DNA of 64,000 nucleotides from Verrucomicrobiota bacterium (GTDB lineage Bacteria > Verrucomicrobiota > Verrucomicrobiia > CAIQCK01): contig JAPLTX010000004.1 of the NCBI GenBank assembly GCA_026397915.1, positions 1-64,000 on the forward strand. Direction: 5' to 3'. The translations under genes were made by a program, and so were the position numbers. This document shows positions 45,815 to 54,025 of this stretch, piece after piece (the stretch's first letter is position 1; each line of letters begins with the position of its first letter). The notes under the pieces are model-generated. The model did no database searches and had not been told where the DNA came from. It saw nothing but the letters and a program-made list of their open reading frames with translations.

Positions 45815-45975
45815 AGAGTGCGAGCCGGATCATTGTGGATTTCTGCTTCTCGGTCTTAACTCAACACCCTTCGCGTTGCTGCGGCGAAATGAGGTCGTCG
45901 AGCGGGTTTCGGCGGCGGCGCATCGGTCGCGTTCGCGGCTTGTGTTCTGCGCGGAGCGCGCTACACAATAACCGC

Positions 45976-47670
45976 ATGGGAAAGAAACCCTCGCCCAAAA
46001 ACACCGCGCAGCCTTCCAAACCTGTAGCGGCGAATTCCGAGAACCCTGTAGCGGCGGTCTCCGACCGCCGAAATGTAGGACAGGCGTCCCGCCTGTCCAT
46101 TCCCGACGATCAGACAGGCGGGACGCCTGTCCCACTCTCAGGCCGGCAGTCGCAGACCGCCGCTACAGTTGCAACGCCCACCGGCAAACCTTCCGCCCTC
46201 CTCGACACCCGCGTCATCTACTGCGGCGACAACCTCGAACAACTCCGCAAGCTCCCCGACGCCTGCGTGGACCTCATCTACATTGACCCGCCCTTCAACT
46301 CCAACCGCAACTACGAGGTCTTCTGGGGCGAGACCAAAGAGGTTCGCGCGTTCGTTGACCGCCACGAATCCACCAAGGCTTACATCGAATACATGCGCCC
46401 CCGCTGCGTCGAGATGGCCCGCGTCCTCAAGAAAACCGGCTCCTTCTACTACCACTGCGACTGGCACGCCTCCCACTACGTCAAGGTCATGCTCGACCAA
46501 ATCTTCGGCGAGAATAACTTCATCAACGAAATCATTTGGAAACGCCAATCGTCGCACAACGACGCGAAGCAAGGCTCGAAGCATCTTGGCCGCGTGCATG
46601 ACACGCTCTTTCTTTACGCGGGCAGTTCAGAGGATTACACGTTCACTCACCTCTACCGCCCTTACAATCCCGAATACGTGGAGGACTTTTACCGCTACAC
46701 AGAGCCAGGGACGGGAAGGCGCTACCGTTTGGGCGACATTACAGCACCCGGAGGCGGCGCGCCATCGAAGGGCAATCCGCATTACGAGTTTCTCGGCGTG
46801 AAACGCTACTGGCGTTACAGCAAAGAGCGGATGGAAGAACTCTACAAAGAAGGGCGCATTATCCAAACAAAGCCGGGCGCTGTTCCGCAATACAAGCGTT
46901 ACTTGGACGAAGGCAAAGGCACGCCGCTTGGTTCGGTCTGGGATGACATCCTACCACTTCACGGCAGCGACACAGAGCGGCTCGGCTATCCGACACAAAA
47001 ACCTCTGACGCTGCTCGAACGCATCCTTCAGATGAGCAGCAACGAGAACGACATCGTGTTGGATGCGTTCTGCGGCTGCGGGACGGCGTTGGTGGCGGCG
47101 CAGAAGTTGAAGCGGCAATGGATCGGCATAGACATCTCGCCGACGGCCTGCCGCGTAATGGCGAAGCGGTTGAAAGACAAGAATGTTTGCGGCATGAGGG
47201 AGGATGAAGACCTTTGGGCCATCGGGCGCGGCTTCATCGTCCGCGACCTGCCGTGGACGGAGGAAAAGCTGCGCGCCATTCCGCCGTTCGAGTTCGAGAA
47301 CTGGGCGGTCATCGCGCTCGGCGGCCGAAAGAACAAGGCGCAAGTCGGCGACAAGGGCATTGATGGGCGCATCTTCCCCGTCACGGCGCTGGACAACGTC
47401 CGCGAAGCCGGGGCGGATGAGCTGGCGCTGGAAGAGCGCTTCTATGCGATGCAGGTGAAGCAGAAGGACAAGACCGGCCGGCCGGACATAGACGCCTTCG
47501 AGACGGCGATGCGGCGTGCGAAATGCGAGAAAGGCTTCTTCGTTTCCTTCGACTACTCAAGCGATGCGATGCACGAAATAGACCGTTTCTTCAAAGAAGA
47601 ACACCGCATCATCATCCCGCTCACCGTCCGCGAGATTCTGGACGAGGAGATCGCGAGGAAGCTGGCGTGA
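45976..47670 (+). CDS. Fused DNA methyltransferase (beta class) - Mrr-type restriction nuclease
   Basis: 564 aa from the ATG at 45976; the longer frame from 45721 was rejected because it lacks conserved sequence. Residues 15-67 are translated palindromic repeats. Then a methyltransferase with motif order IV (DPPF, 104-107) before I (DAFCGCGT, 363-370), i.e. beta class, N6-adenine or N4-cytosine. The C-terminal ~130 residues are Mrr-like: GDKGIDGR with D463 and YAMQVKQKDK with Q493-x-K495, then GFFVSFDYSSDAM. A single chain thus carries both modification and a candidate nuclease. The last 51 bp recur downstream. Confidence 0.85.
   Translation: MGKKPSPKNTAQPSKPVAANSENPVAAVSDRRNVGQASRLSIPDDQTGGTPVPLSGRQSQTAATVATPTGKPSALLDTRVIYCGDNLEQLRKLPDACVDLIYIDPPFNSNRNYEVFWGETKEVRAFVDRHESTKAYIEYMRPRCVEMARVLKKTGSFYYHCDWHASHYVKVMLDQIFGENNFINEIIWKRQSSHNDAKQGSKHLGRVHDTLFLYAGSSEDYTFTHLYRPYNPEYVEDFYRYTEPGTGRRYRLGDITAPGGGAPSKGNPHYEFLGVKRYWRYSKERMEELYKEGRIIQTKPGAVPQYKRYLDEGKGTPLGSVWDDILPLHGSDTERLGYPTQKPLTLLERILQMSSNENDIVLDAFCGCGTALVAAQKLKRQWIGIDISPTACRVMAKRLKDKNVCGMREDEDLWAIGRGFIVRDLPWTEEKLRAIPPFEFENWAVIALGGRKNKAQVGDKGIDGRIFPVTALDNVREAGADELALEERFYAMQVKQKDKTGRPDIDAFETAMRRAKCEKGFFVSFDYSSDAMHEIDRFFKEEHRIIIPLTVREILDEEIARKLA
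46023..46170. repeat. Cluster of palindromic repeats inside the methyltransferase N-terminus
   Basis: CTGTAGCGGCGGTCTCCGAC and its partner GTCGCAGACCGCCGCTACAG face each other, enclosing ACAGGCGTCCCGCCTGT and its mate ACAGGCGGGACGCCTGT. The whole unit is translated in frame (PVAAVSDRRNVGQASRL, then GGTPVPLSGRQSQTAAT). Same families at 17254-17282 and 48012-48035. Confidence 0.85.
47620..47670 (+). repeat. 51-bp gene-tail repeat, copy 1 (in-frame end of the fusion gene)
   Basis: Encodes LTVREILDEEIARKLA and the stop codon at the end of the methyltransferase-Mrr gene. Copies of the same length occur at 47959-48009 and 54901-54951. Differences between copies fall mostly at third codon positions. 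Confidence 0.92.
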
Positions 47671-47948
47671 ATGCGGATGAATTGAAGCGGTTGAAAGATG
47701 ATTTGGACAACGCCCGCGTGCTCGACGGAGATTTGATTCTGACAGATGGATCATCCGCCCTCGTGAATGCGTGGATTCGTGAGAATCCGGAACTGGCCGA
47801 GAAAATCAACACGGCCGCTTTGCAGCGATACTTCTCAAATCAAATCGCCGCAGGCCAAAAACCCAGCGTCGAAGGCTTTGACTACAATGATCCTAAGAAT
47901 CTGATGTCAACGGCACGGGAAATCGCCCGCGCTTTGTTGAAGTATTGA
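47667..47948 (+). CDS. Small hypothetical protein coupled to the methyltransferase-Mrr gene
   Basis: 93 aa from a GTG at 47667 that overlaps the preceding stop (GTGA). Starts NADELKRLKDDLDNARVLDG and ends KNLMSTAREIARALLKY; acidic, soluble, no recognised domain. Coupling suggests a role with the R-M fusion (specificity, regulation or immunity), which is inference. It lies between copies 1 and 2 of the 51-bp repeat. Confidence 0.65.
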   Translation: MNADELKRLKDDLDNARVLDGDLILTDGSSALVNAWIRENPELAEKINTAALQRYFSNQIAAGQKPSVEGFDYNDPKNLMSTAREIARALLKY

Positions 47949-47958
47949 GCCTTGGCCA

Positions 47959-48009
47959 CTGACGGTGCGCGAGATTCTGGACGAGGAGATAGCGAGGAAA
48001 CTGGCGTGA
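47959..48009 (+). repeat. 51-bp gene-tail repeat, copy 2 (free-standing)
   Basis: Same 51 bp as 47620-47670 with five substitutions, including stop; in reading-frame terms it still encodes LTVREILDEEIARKLA. It is not attached to any gene: the preceding ORF ended at 47948. A palindromic repeat (48012-48035) follows at once. Confidence 0.92.
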
Positions 48010-48011
48010 TC

Positions 48012-48035
48012 TGTAGCGGCGGTCTCCGACCGCAC
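48012..48035. repeat. TGTAGCGGCGGTCTCCGACCGC palindromic repeat
   Basis: Half-unit of the palindromic family present in the methyltransferase N-terminus (46023-46170), placed two bases after the second 51-bp repeat. Confidence 0.7.
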
Positions 48036-48148
48036 GGTGACAGGCGTCATGCCCTCACAGACAACCACCGTGGCAAGCGCCTGCGTTGTCTTCTTCAGAA
48101 TTCGTGCCGTCCGAGAGTTCTTTTCGTCTTCATCGGTCCTCAATGTCT

Positions 48149-49159
48149 TCAGCACGGAGCCGCTTCTCCGTGCGGATACCGGTAGTCGGCGCCCGCGTTG
48201 GTTGACACGCGCTTGGTCGAGCCGTCCTCCAATCGGTAAACGTAGAGTTGGCCCTTCCCTGTTTGGGTGGAGTGATAGACCACCGCGGACTCGCCATCAA
48301 TCCAGCGCGCATACGCGAACCATTTGTTTTCCCCGGCCTCGTTGGCAAACGGTTTGAGGTTCGTGATCGTGCGCTGCTGCGCGTCGAAATCCCCAATATA
48401 GAGCGTGTGTCCGGGTTCTCCGGTTTTGAGTCCTTTCTGTCGCTCGAAGGTGATGTATTCGAAGCAAATCTTCTTCTCGCTGGGCGAAATGCTCATGCGG
48501 TGAAAGATGCCTTTGGCCGTCAGTTCGCACTGGACGCGTTCGTAAACGGGTTTTGGCCCTTCGCGGCGCGTCAGCAAGTAGATCCCCCGACCCTGTTTCG
48601 GCGGAGTCGCGGTTACGAGAATCCGGCCATCCATGAGGCACGAGTGCCCCCAATTAGGGACACTGGGGTCGGTGATGGCCACCTCTTCGCCCGGTTGGCC
48701 GCCCACTTTGCCTTGCATCACGATGAACCAGCCCCTCTTGTCGTTCTTCCGGTTCCAGATCGGCGTGTTAAGGCCGTCGCGCGTCCACGTTGGATTGAAG
48801 TCCGTGAACGTGCCGTCGGTCATTTGGTGGAAGCCCGTGCCGTCGGCGTTGAGGGTGAAGATCGCGGTTCTCCAGTTCACCGTCACCGGATCGTCCTTGA
48901 GCCGGCGAAAGCAAACCAGCATGTCGCCAGTTTTGGACCAGGACGGTTTGAAATCCCAGGGTTGACCAGAGGTCAGCGGCTTGCCTTCCGGCTGGCCCGG
49001 TTCGTTCACATGAATCTGGCCGTTGCAGAAATACGAAATCCGGGAAGCACGCGGTGGCTTCGCCTCGCCGGCGTAGGCTAAGAATGGTGTGGCTGCGGTT
49101 GCCTGCGCGACCCTTTTCAGGAACTCGCGCCGGCTCAGTTGTTCGTTGTGTGTCTTCAT
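48149..49159 (-). CDS. Tat-exported TolB-like beta-propeller protein
   Basis: 336 aa from the ATG at 49159. N-terminal twin-arginine signal SRREFLKRVAQATAATPFLA, then a beta-propeller with TolB/PD40-type blades (WSKTGDMLVCFRRL; FTLNADGTGFHQMTDG; ARWIDGESAVVYHS). Resembles oligogalacturonate-lyase-type propellers, but the catalytic residues were not verified. Sits 14 bp downstream of the hydrolase gene (49174-50166), the two forming an operon. Exported folded; role unknown. Confidence 0.75.
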   Translation of the reverse strand: MKTHNEQLSRREFLKRVAQATAATPFLAYAGEAKPPRASRISYFCNGQIHVNEPGQPEGKPLTSGQPWDFKPSWSKTGDMLVCFRRLKDDPVTVNWRTAIFTLNADGTGFHQMTDGTFTDFNPTWTRDGLNTPIWNRKNDKRGWFIVMQGKVGGQPGEEVAITDPSVPNWGHSCLMDGRILVTATPPKQGRGIYLLTRREGPKPVYERVQCELTAKGIFHRMSISPSEKKICFEYITFERQKGLKTGEPGHTLYIGDFDAQQRTITNLKPFANEAGENKWFAYARWIDGESAVVYHSTQTGKGQLYVYRLEDGSTKRVSTNAGADYRYPHGEAAPC

Positions 49160-49173
49160 GGTGTTGTGTGTTC

Positions 49174-50166
49174 TCATGGTGCTTGTTTCTTGAGATGCCG
49201 GTTGAACCATTCCAGTTCGAGGCGCGTGGCTTCCTCGAAGCCCTCGCGGTAGATGCCGTAGTGAGTCATGCCCCTGAGGACGTGATAGGCCACCGGCACG
49301 CGGCTCTTTTTCAGAATCTCTGCGACCCGCTCGCCGTTTTGGTGGCGGTCCATCAACTCCTCGTTCTCAGCGTCAATGAGGATCATCGGCACGCGGATTT
49401 TCTCGGCGGCCTCAATGGCGTTGAAGCCGATGCTTTTTACCGGGTTGACCCGCATGTTTTCATATCGCGCCATCTTCCCACCCATCTTGCCGGTCTCGAA
49501 CGGGACAGGCTCGGTCTCGGCGCGCGCTTGCTTGGTGGCCAGACCGTAAGCGTATTGCTCGGCTGCTGGGCCGCGCCCGCCGCCCATGCCGCCCACTTGC
49601 GCGGCGACGCATTTGACGCGCGGGTCGTTGCCGGCCGTCCACGTCACCAGCCCGCCACCGTAACTGGTGCCCAGGATGCCGATGCGTTGCGGGTCAACGT
49701 TCGGCTCGCCCACGAGGAAACTGATCGCGGCGCGGATGTCCGTTGTTTGGTCGGCGAAATCCATCTGCCAACGGATCGCCCGCGCGCGAACGGTGACCTC
49801 GCCTTTGGCGTCGGGCTTGGGCTGTTTGTCGAGCGACATCAACCGGCTGTCGCTCTCGCCCCAGCCGCGGTAATCGAACGCGAGGAACACGAACCCGGCT
49901 TGCACGAACCGCGGCGCGAGTCTTTGTGGCGGGCCTTTCTTCGTGCCGCCGGTGCCGGAGCAAAACAACACGGCGGGGAGTTTTTTGTCCTTCGTCAAGC
50001 CCTTCGGCAGATAGAGGTCGCCTGCCATCCGCACGCCGTCGCTCCAGATGATCACATCGCGCTTCTCGACGTTGCCCGGCAACGGTGTGGGCTGCTGAAG
50101 TTGAGCCGCCTCCATGACCACAGCGAAAACAGCAGACAGGGTGATAATTGTGATGGTGGTCTTCAT
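49174..50166 (-). CDS. Secreted alpha/beta hydrolase (dienelactone-hydrolase/acetyl-xylan-esterase type)
   Basis: 330 aa from the ATG at 50166, with signal peptide (MKTTITIITLSAVFAVVMEA). YLPKGLTKDKKLPAVLFCSG, LAFDYRGWGES, GTSYGGGLV (nucleophile serine) and the C-terminal GMTHYGIYREGF histidine form a full triad. VDAENEELMD-like segment (MILIDAENEELM) supplies the acid. Acts outside the cytoplasm on an ester; substrate unknown. Confidence 0.83.
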   Translation of the reverse strand: MKTTITIITLSAVFAVVMEAAQLQQPTPLPGNVEKRDVIIWSDGVRMAGDLYLPKGLTKDKKLPAVLFCSGTGGTKKGPPQRLAPRFVQAGFVFLAFDYRGWGESDSRLMSLDKQPKPDAKGEVTVRARAIRWQMDFADQTTDIRAAISFLVGEPNVDPQRIGILGTSYGGGLVTWTAGNDPRVKCVAAQVGGMGGGRGPAAEQYAYGLATKQARAETEPVPFETGKMGGKMARYENMRVNPVKSIGFNAIEAAEKIRVPMILIDAENEELMDRHQNGERVAEILKKSRVPVAYHVLRGMTHYGIYREGFEEATRLELEWFNRHLKKQAP

Positions 50167-50520
50167 GGTCTTGTCCTCGCTTCTTCGTTCCATCTTATCT
50201 GGCGACGTGTTCAGGTCAAAACGGATATTCGATTGAAAGATTCTGCGGTTGATAACACCGGAACTCGCACGTAGATGCTCTTTCCATAGTCAGCCATGTC
50301 TCCTCAGTTGCTGGTCGGAATCCCAGACCGCATCCTCCTCGTCCCGGTTATCCGGTTTCACGGTCGCGGAGTCTATTCTTGCGAAAACGGCTGGCGAGAA
50401 ATGTTTTTGCGTCGTTCTTGGCATAGGCGGTGTCGCTACGGCACAATACGGCTTCGGTGACTGTCTCCAAAATGGCTCGTTTATGAAAGCAGCGACTGCG
50501 AAATAAGGAAAGGCGCGTTG
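50167..50520. other. Intergenic region between divergent hydrolase operons
   Basis: 354 bp with no convincing gene. It must contain promoters for both directions. AAGGAAAGGCGC at 50505-50516 is a good ribosome-binding site for the gene starting at 50521. No operator or repeat identified. Confidence 0.6.
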
Positions 50521-51819
50521 GTGAGAAGATCGTGTTCCATATCTGCTGTGCGGTTTTGGTTTCCTCTCCTGCTGGTCTGCGTCGGGGCGCAGTTCGCGTT
50601 GGCGGCCGAGCCGCCGATTGATGTTGAGCACGGCAAGCAACTGATGCGGAAGTTTCAAGCCGGCGAAACGCTGACACCTGAGGAGCAAGCTTACCTCGAC
50701 CGCGTGCGCCAGGAGATTCGCAAGCGTGCTGCCGGCAAGCGGTCCGGCCCTTCTTCCAAAGGCGCGGCACCGCGCCCGTTTGTGGTGAGCACAAACGACT
50801 GGAGCGCGTTGGTGCCGATCACCGAGATGACGTCATCATACAAGGGCGAGGATGGCGGGCTTTACGGCGGCGGCAATAACGAGCTGCCGGAAGCGCATCG
50901 CGCTACTTATGTGAAGGAGTCGGAAAAAATCCGCCCACTCGACGCCGAAGGCCGGCCAACAGACGACGGAAAGATCGGCTTGATCACGATTGGCTTCTCC
51001 AATCCATCCATCGAGTCGGAAGATTTCAAGCGCGCGGCGGACGCCGACCCGCAGAAATCTCCGCGCGTGATCATCGTCAACGGCTGTATCGGCGGGCGCT
51101 CGGCGGTGATGTGGGCTTGGGATGGCGCGGCCATCCTGCCGAAGGTCGAGCAGGAGCGGCTCGACAAGCAGATGGATGTCGTCCACATGCCGAAGGGCAT
51201 TCGTAAAAGCAGTCCCGGCCTCGAAAAGGACACGTGGCCGACGCTGGCGAAGCGGATCGAAGCGGCGGGTCTTTCGCCGAAGCAGGTGCAGGCGTGCTGG
51301 CTGAAGCACGTCGAGGCCAATCCGAAACCGCTCGGCGAATTCCCTGCGCACGCGCGGGCGTTGCAGGCCGACATCACCGCCATCCTCAACATCGCGCGGC
51401 ATCATTACCCGAACCTGCGCGTCGTGTATCTGTCGAGCCGCACGTTTGGCGGCTGGTCGGGACGCGAGAGCGGCAGTCCGGAGCCTTACGCCTACGAATC
51501 GGGCTTCGGCACGCGATGGGTCGTGCAAAGCCAGATTCGCGGCGACGCGCAACTCAACTACGACCCTGCGCACGGCGAGGTGAAAGCGCCGCTCGTGCTC
51601 TGGGGACCGTATCTGTGGGTGTGCGGCAATGTGCCACGCAAGCTCGATGGCCTCACTTGGACGGAGGGCGACGTGCGCGCCGATCGGCTGCATCCCAACG
51701 ACGCAGGATGCAAGAAGACCACCACGCTGTTGTTGAACTTCTTTAAGACCGATGTGGGAACCAGCCGGTGGTTCCTCAAGCCGGGCGCAAAAGCGGAAAC
51801 CGTGCCGTTGCCGAAATAA
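50521..51819 (+). CDS. Secreted protein of unknown family, SGNH-hydrolase-like C-terminal end
   Basis: 432 aa from a GTG at 50521, which follows the AAGGAAAGG ribosome site; a TTG three bases earlier is possible. Signal peptide (VRFWFPLLLVCVGAQFALAA), helical segment (LTPEEQAYLDRVRQEIRK), then GLITIGFSNPSIESEDFKRA and near the end DRLHPNDAGCKKTTTLLLNF, which resembles the Asp/His block of SGNH esterases. A GDSL block was not seen. Same class of secreted hydrolases as its neighbours; start of a run of five plus-strand genes. Confidence 0.65.
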   Translation: MRRSCSISAVRFWFPLLLVCVGAQFALAAEPPIDVEHGKQLMRKFQAGETLTPEEQAYLDRVRQEIRKRAAGKRSGPSSKGAAPRPFVVSTNDWSALVPITEMTSSYKGEDGGLYGGGNNELPEAHRATYVKESEKIRPLDAEGRPTDDGKIGLITIGFSNPSIESEDFKRAADADPQKSPRVIIVNGCIGGRSAVMWAWDGAAILPKVEQERLDKQMDVVHMPKGIRKSSPGLEKDTWPTLAKRIEAAGLSPKQVQACWLKHVEANPKPLGEFPAHARALQADITAILNIARHHYPNLRVVYLSSRTFGGWSGRESGSPEPYAYESGFGTRWVVQSQIRGDAQLNYDPAHGEVKAPLVLWGPYLWVCGNVPRKLDGLTWTEGDVRADRLHPNDAGCKKTTTLLLNFFKTDVGTSRWFLKPGAKAETVPLPK

Positions 51820-51835
51820 ACAGGAGCCTGAACCC

Positions 51836-52813
51836 ATGAACCTGCCTCAACTGATTCAGTCATTTCGCTTTGGCCTGCTTGGTTTGCTGGTGGCAGCCAT
51901 CGCTGTCATTGGCGCCGAGCCAGCGCCATCCGCCCCGGCCAGACCAGACGCGCGGCGGCCGATGAACCGCCGGCCGATGCCGAAGGCCGAGTGGTTGGAC
52001 CCCGACCACGGCGCGCCCAATGGCACACAATACAAGACGTTTCAAAGCAAGGTGCTGGATCGCGAAGTCAGCTACCTCGTTTGGCTGCCGCCGGGCTACG
52101 AGCAGGAGAAGAAGCGATACCCGGTGATCTACTGGCTGCACGGCATGGGCGGAAACCAGCGCGGTGGCGCAACGATGTTTGTTCCGCACGTCGAGGCGGC
52201 CATCAAAGAAGGCGTGTTGCCGCCGGTCATCGTGGTGCTCGTCAACGGCATGGTGAAAAGCTTCTACTGCGATTCGACCGACGGCAAGTGCCCAATGGAA
52301 AGCGTGATCATTAAGGATTTGATTCCGCACGTGGACGAAACCTATCGCACAATCGCCAAGCGCGAGGGCCGCGTGATCGAAGGCTACTCGATGGGCGGCT
52401 ACGGCGCGGGGCACCTGGGCTTCAAGTATCCCGAACTGTTCGGAACGGTGGTGATCAATGCGGGCGCGTTGATGGATCCGAGCCTGACGAACATTCCACG
52501 AGAAGGACCGATGTTCGGGGTGTTCGGCGCCGACAACGCGCGCCGGGTGGCCGAGCATCCGCGAGAATTGGCGCGCAAGAACGCCGACAAGCTGCGCGAC
52601 AAGACGCGCATTCGCATCGGCTGCGGCTCGCTGGACAACCTGCTGCCGCGGAATCAGGATTTGCACGAGGTGCTGACCAAACTCGGCATCAAGCACGAGT
52701 ATGAAGTCGTTCCCGACGTGGCCCACGAATCGCAGCTCTACTACAGGAAGCTCGGAACAAAGGCTTTTGAGTTCCATCGAAAAGGCCTCGCCGCGCTGGA
52801 CGAGACCAAATAA
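51836..52813 (+). CDS. Secreted esterase, EsteraseD/feruloyl-esterase-like (PF00756 type)
   Basis: 325 aa from the ATG at 51836, preceded by AGGAGCC. Signal peptide (MNLPQLIQSFRFGLLGLLVA). VIYWLHGMGGNQRG, EGYSMGGYGAGHLGF (nucleophile serine), DNLLPRNQDLHEVL (acid region) and PDVAHES (histidine) match the esterase D family. Likely releases acyl or feruloyl groups from polysaccharides or other esters. Follows the SGNH-like gene by 16 bp. Confidence 0.85.
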   Translation: MNLPQLIQSFRFGLLGLLVAAIAVIGAEPAPSAPARPDARRPMNRRPMPKAEWLDPDHGAPNGTQYKTFQSKVLDREVSYLVWLPPGYEQEKKRYPVIYWLHGMGGNQRGGATMFVPHVEAAIKEGVLPPVIVVLVNGMVKSFYCDSTDGKCPMESVIIKDLIPHVDETYRTIAKREGRVIEGYSMGGYGAGHLGFKYPELFGTVVINAGALMDPSLTNIPREGPMFGVFGADNARRVAEHPRELARKNADKLRDKTRIRIGCGSLDNLLPRNQDLHEVLTKLGIKHEYEVVPDVAHESQLYYRKLGTKAFEFHRKGLAALDETK

Positions 52814-52910
52814 GTAATGCTGCGTGAGGAAGGCGGTTGACTCTCGTGGCAGCCGAGAACATCCTGCCGAGACAGTGGTGTGTGTTTTTAATTACAAAAA
52901 GGAGCGAATG

Positions 52911-53234
52911 ATGAACTGGAAGAAACTGGTCGTGTCAGCGGTGTCCGGATTGATGGTGCTGGGTCTGGTGACGGCGGTTGCCGGAGCAGCGGAGGAAAAG
53001 GCAGCGCAAACCAAGACCGGCACGGTGAAGAAGGTGGATGTGGAGGCGAAGCAAATCGTCGTCATGGCGGCGCGCGAGTTGTCGTTCACGATCACGGACA
53101 GCACCAAGATTCAGCAGCATGGCAAGGCCGTGAAGCTCTCCGACATCAAGGTGGATGCCAACGTCTCGGTGGAATACGTGAAGGACGGCGACAAGCGCAC
53201 GGCGAAGAAGATCGTTCTGCTAAAAGACAAGTGA
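52911..53234 (+). CDS. Small secreted protein (DUF5666-like OB-type)
   Basis: 107 aa from the ATG at 52911 with AAAAAGGAG just upstream. Signal peptide (MMNWKKLVVSAVSGLMVLGLV), then a small beta-barrel-like segment GTVKKVDVEAKQIVVMAARE and STKIQQHGKAVKLSDIKVDA typical of DUF5666-type periplasmic proteins. No catalytic motif. Stop overlaps the next start (GTGA). Confidence 0.7.
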   Translation: MNWKKLVVSAVSGLMVLGLVTAVAGAAEEKAAQTKTGTVKKVDVEAKQIVVMAARELSFTITDSTKIQQHGKAVKLSDIKVDANVSVEYVKDGDKRTAKKIVLLKDK

Positions 53235-54004
53235 GAACCACGCTCTCTTGCGCGCTCGCCGCGCTGGTGATGGCCGCGTGCATCGCGCACGCTGCCGCGC
53301 CGGCGCGCAAACTGGCGCCTGGCAGCACCGTGACTGTTACTTTCCCTGACATACCGCCTACGTTCCACGCGGTATCGCAGAAGAAGGCCGTGAAAGCGCA
53401 GATGACGGTCTTTCTGCCGACGAACTACAATCCGGGCAGGAAACATCCCCTCTTGATTTTGCTCGGCGGCGGCGACGGCGGCGCGGGCGGAAACCCCGGG
53501 GTTGCCCGTGCTATTTCCGGCGAGCGCGATTTTATTTGTGCCTCGATGCCGCTCTTCAAAGCCGACCCGAAAACGGGCTTCATCATGGTTGACGCGGACG
53601 GCAAATACATGTGGCCGTTCTTCAAAACCATGCTGGCGAAGCTGGAGGAAATGGTGCCCAACATCGCCCCGGAGCATCGGGTTCTGGGCGGCTTCTCCAA
53701 CGGCGCGCACGCCACGTCGGCGCTCTTGGACGAGTCGGATGGTGAAGTGGCGCGGCGGTTCTCCGCGTTCCTCTTTGTGGAAGGCGGTGGCAAGCTGCAT
53801 CGCTACGACCTGCTGAAGGGCAAGCCGTTCCTGATGGTCTCCAGCAACGCGAAATCGCGGCCCCGGGCGCAGGAAATATGCGGCGCCGCGAAGGCTGCCG
53901 GGGCAAAGACGAGTTTCCTCTGCGAGGATGTCGGCAAGCATTGCTTTCCGGAGTCCGCGTATCCGGCGGTGCGGACGTGGCTGCGCGGCCCGGCGCTGGA
54001 ATGA
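53231..54004 (+). CDS. Secreted alpha/beta hydrolase-like protein
   Basis: 257 aa from a GTG at 53231, overlapping the preceding stop by 4 bp. Signal peptide (MRTTLSCALAALVMAACIAH). LILLGGGDGGAGGN, VLGGFSNGAHATSALLDES (nucleophile serine) and EDVGKHCFP (histidine) suggest a hydrolase related to the esterase/PHB-depolymerase group, with a less clear acid residue. Translationally coupled with the DUF5666-like gene. Confidence 0.72.
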   Translation: MRTTLSCALAALVMAACIAHAAAPARKLAPGSTVTVTFPDIPPTFHAVSQKKAVKAQMTVFLPTNYNPGRKHPLLILLGGGDGGAGGNPGVARAISGERDFICASMPLFKADPKTGFIMVDADGKYMWPFFKTMLAKLEEMVPNIAPEHRVLGGFSNGAHATSALLDESDGEVARRFSAFLFVEGGGKLHRYDLLKGKPFLMVSSNAKSRPRAQEICGAAKAAGAKTSFLCEDVGKHCFPESAYPAVRTWLRGPALE

Positions 54005-54025
54005 CGGAGGATGACAGGAGGAACG

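Noticed and set aside
45721-45975. Longer N-terminus of the methyltransferase-Mrr gene from 45721
   Set aside because: The extension lies opposite the triple-HTH gene in part, lacks conserved sequence, and the ATG at 45976 gives a normal start.
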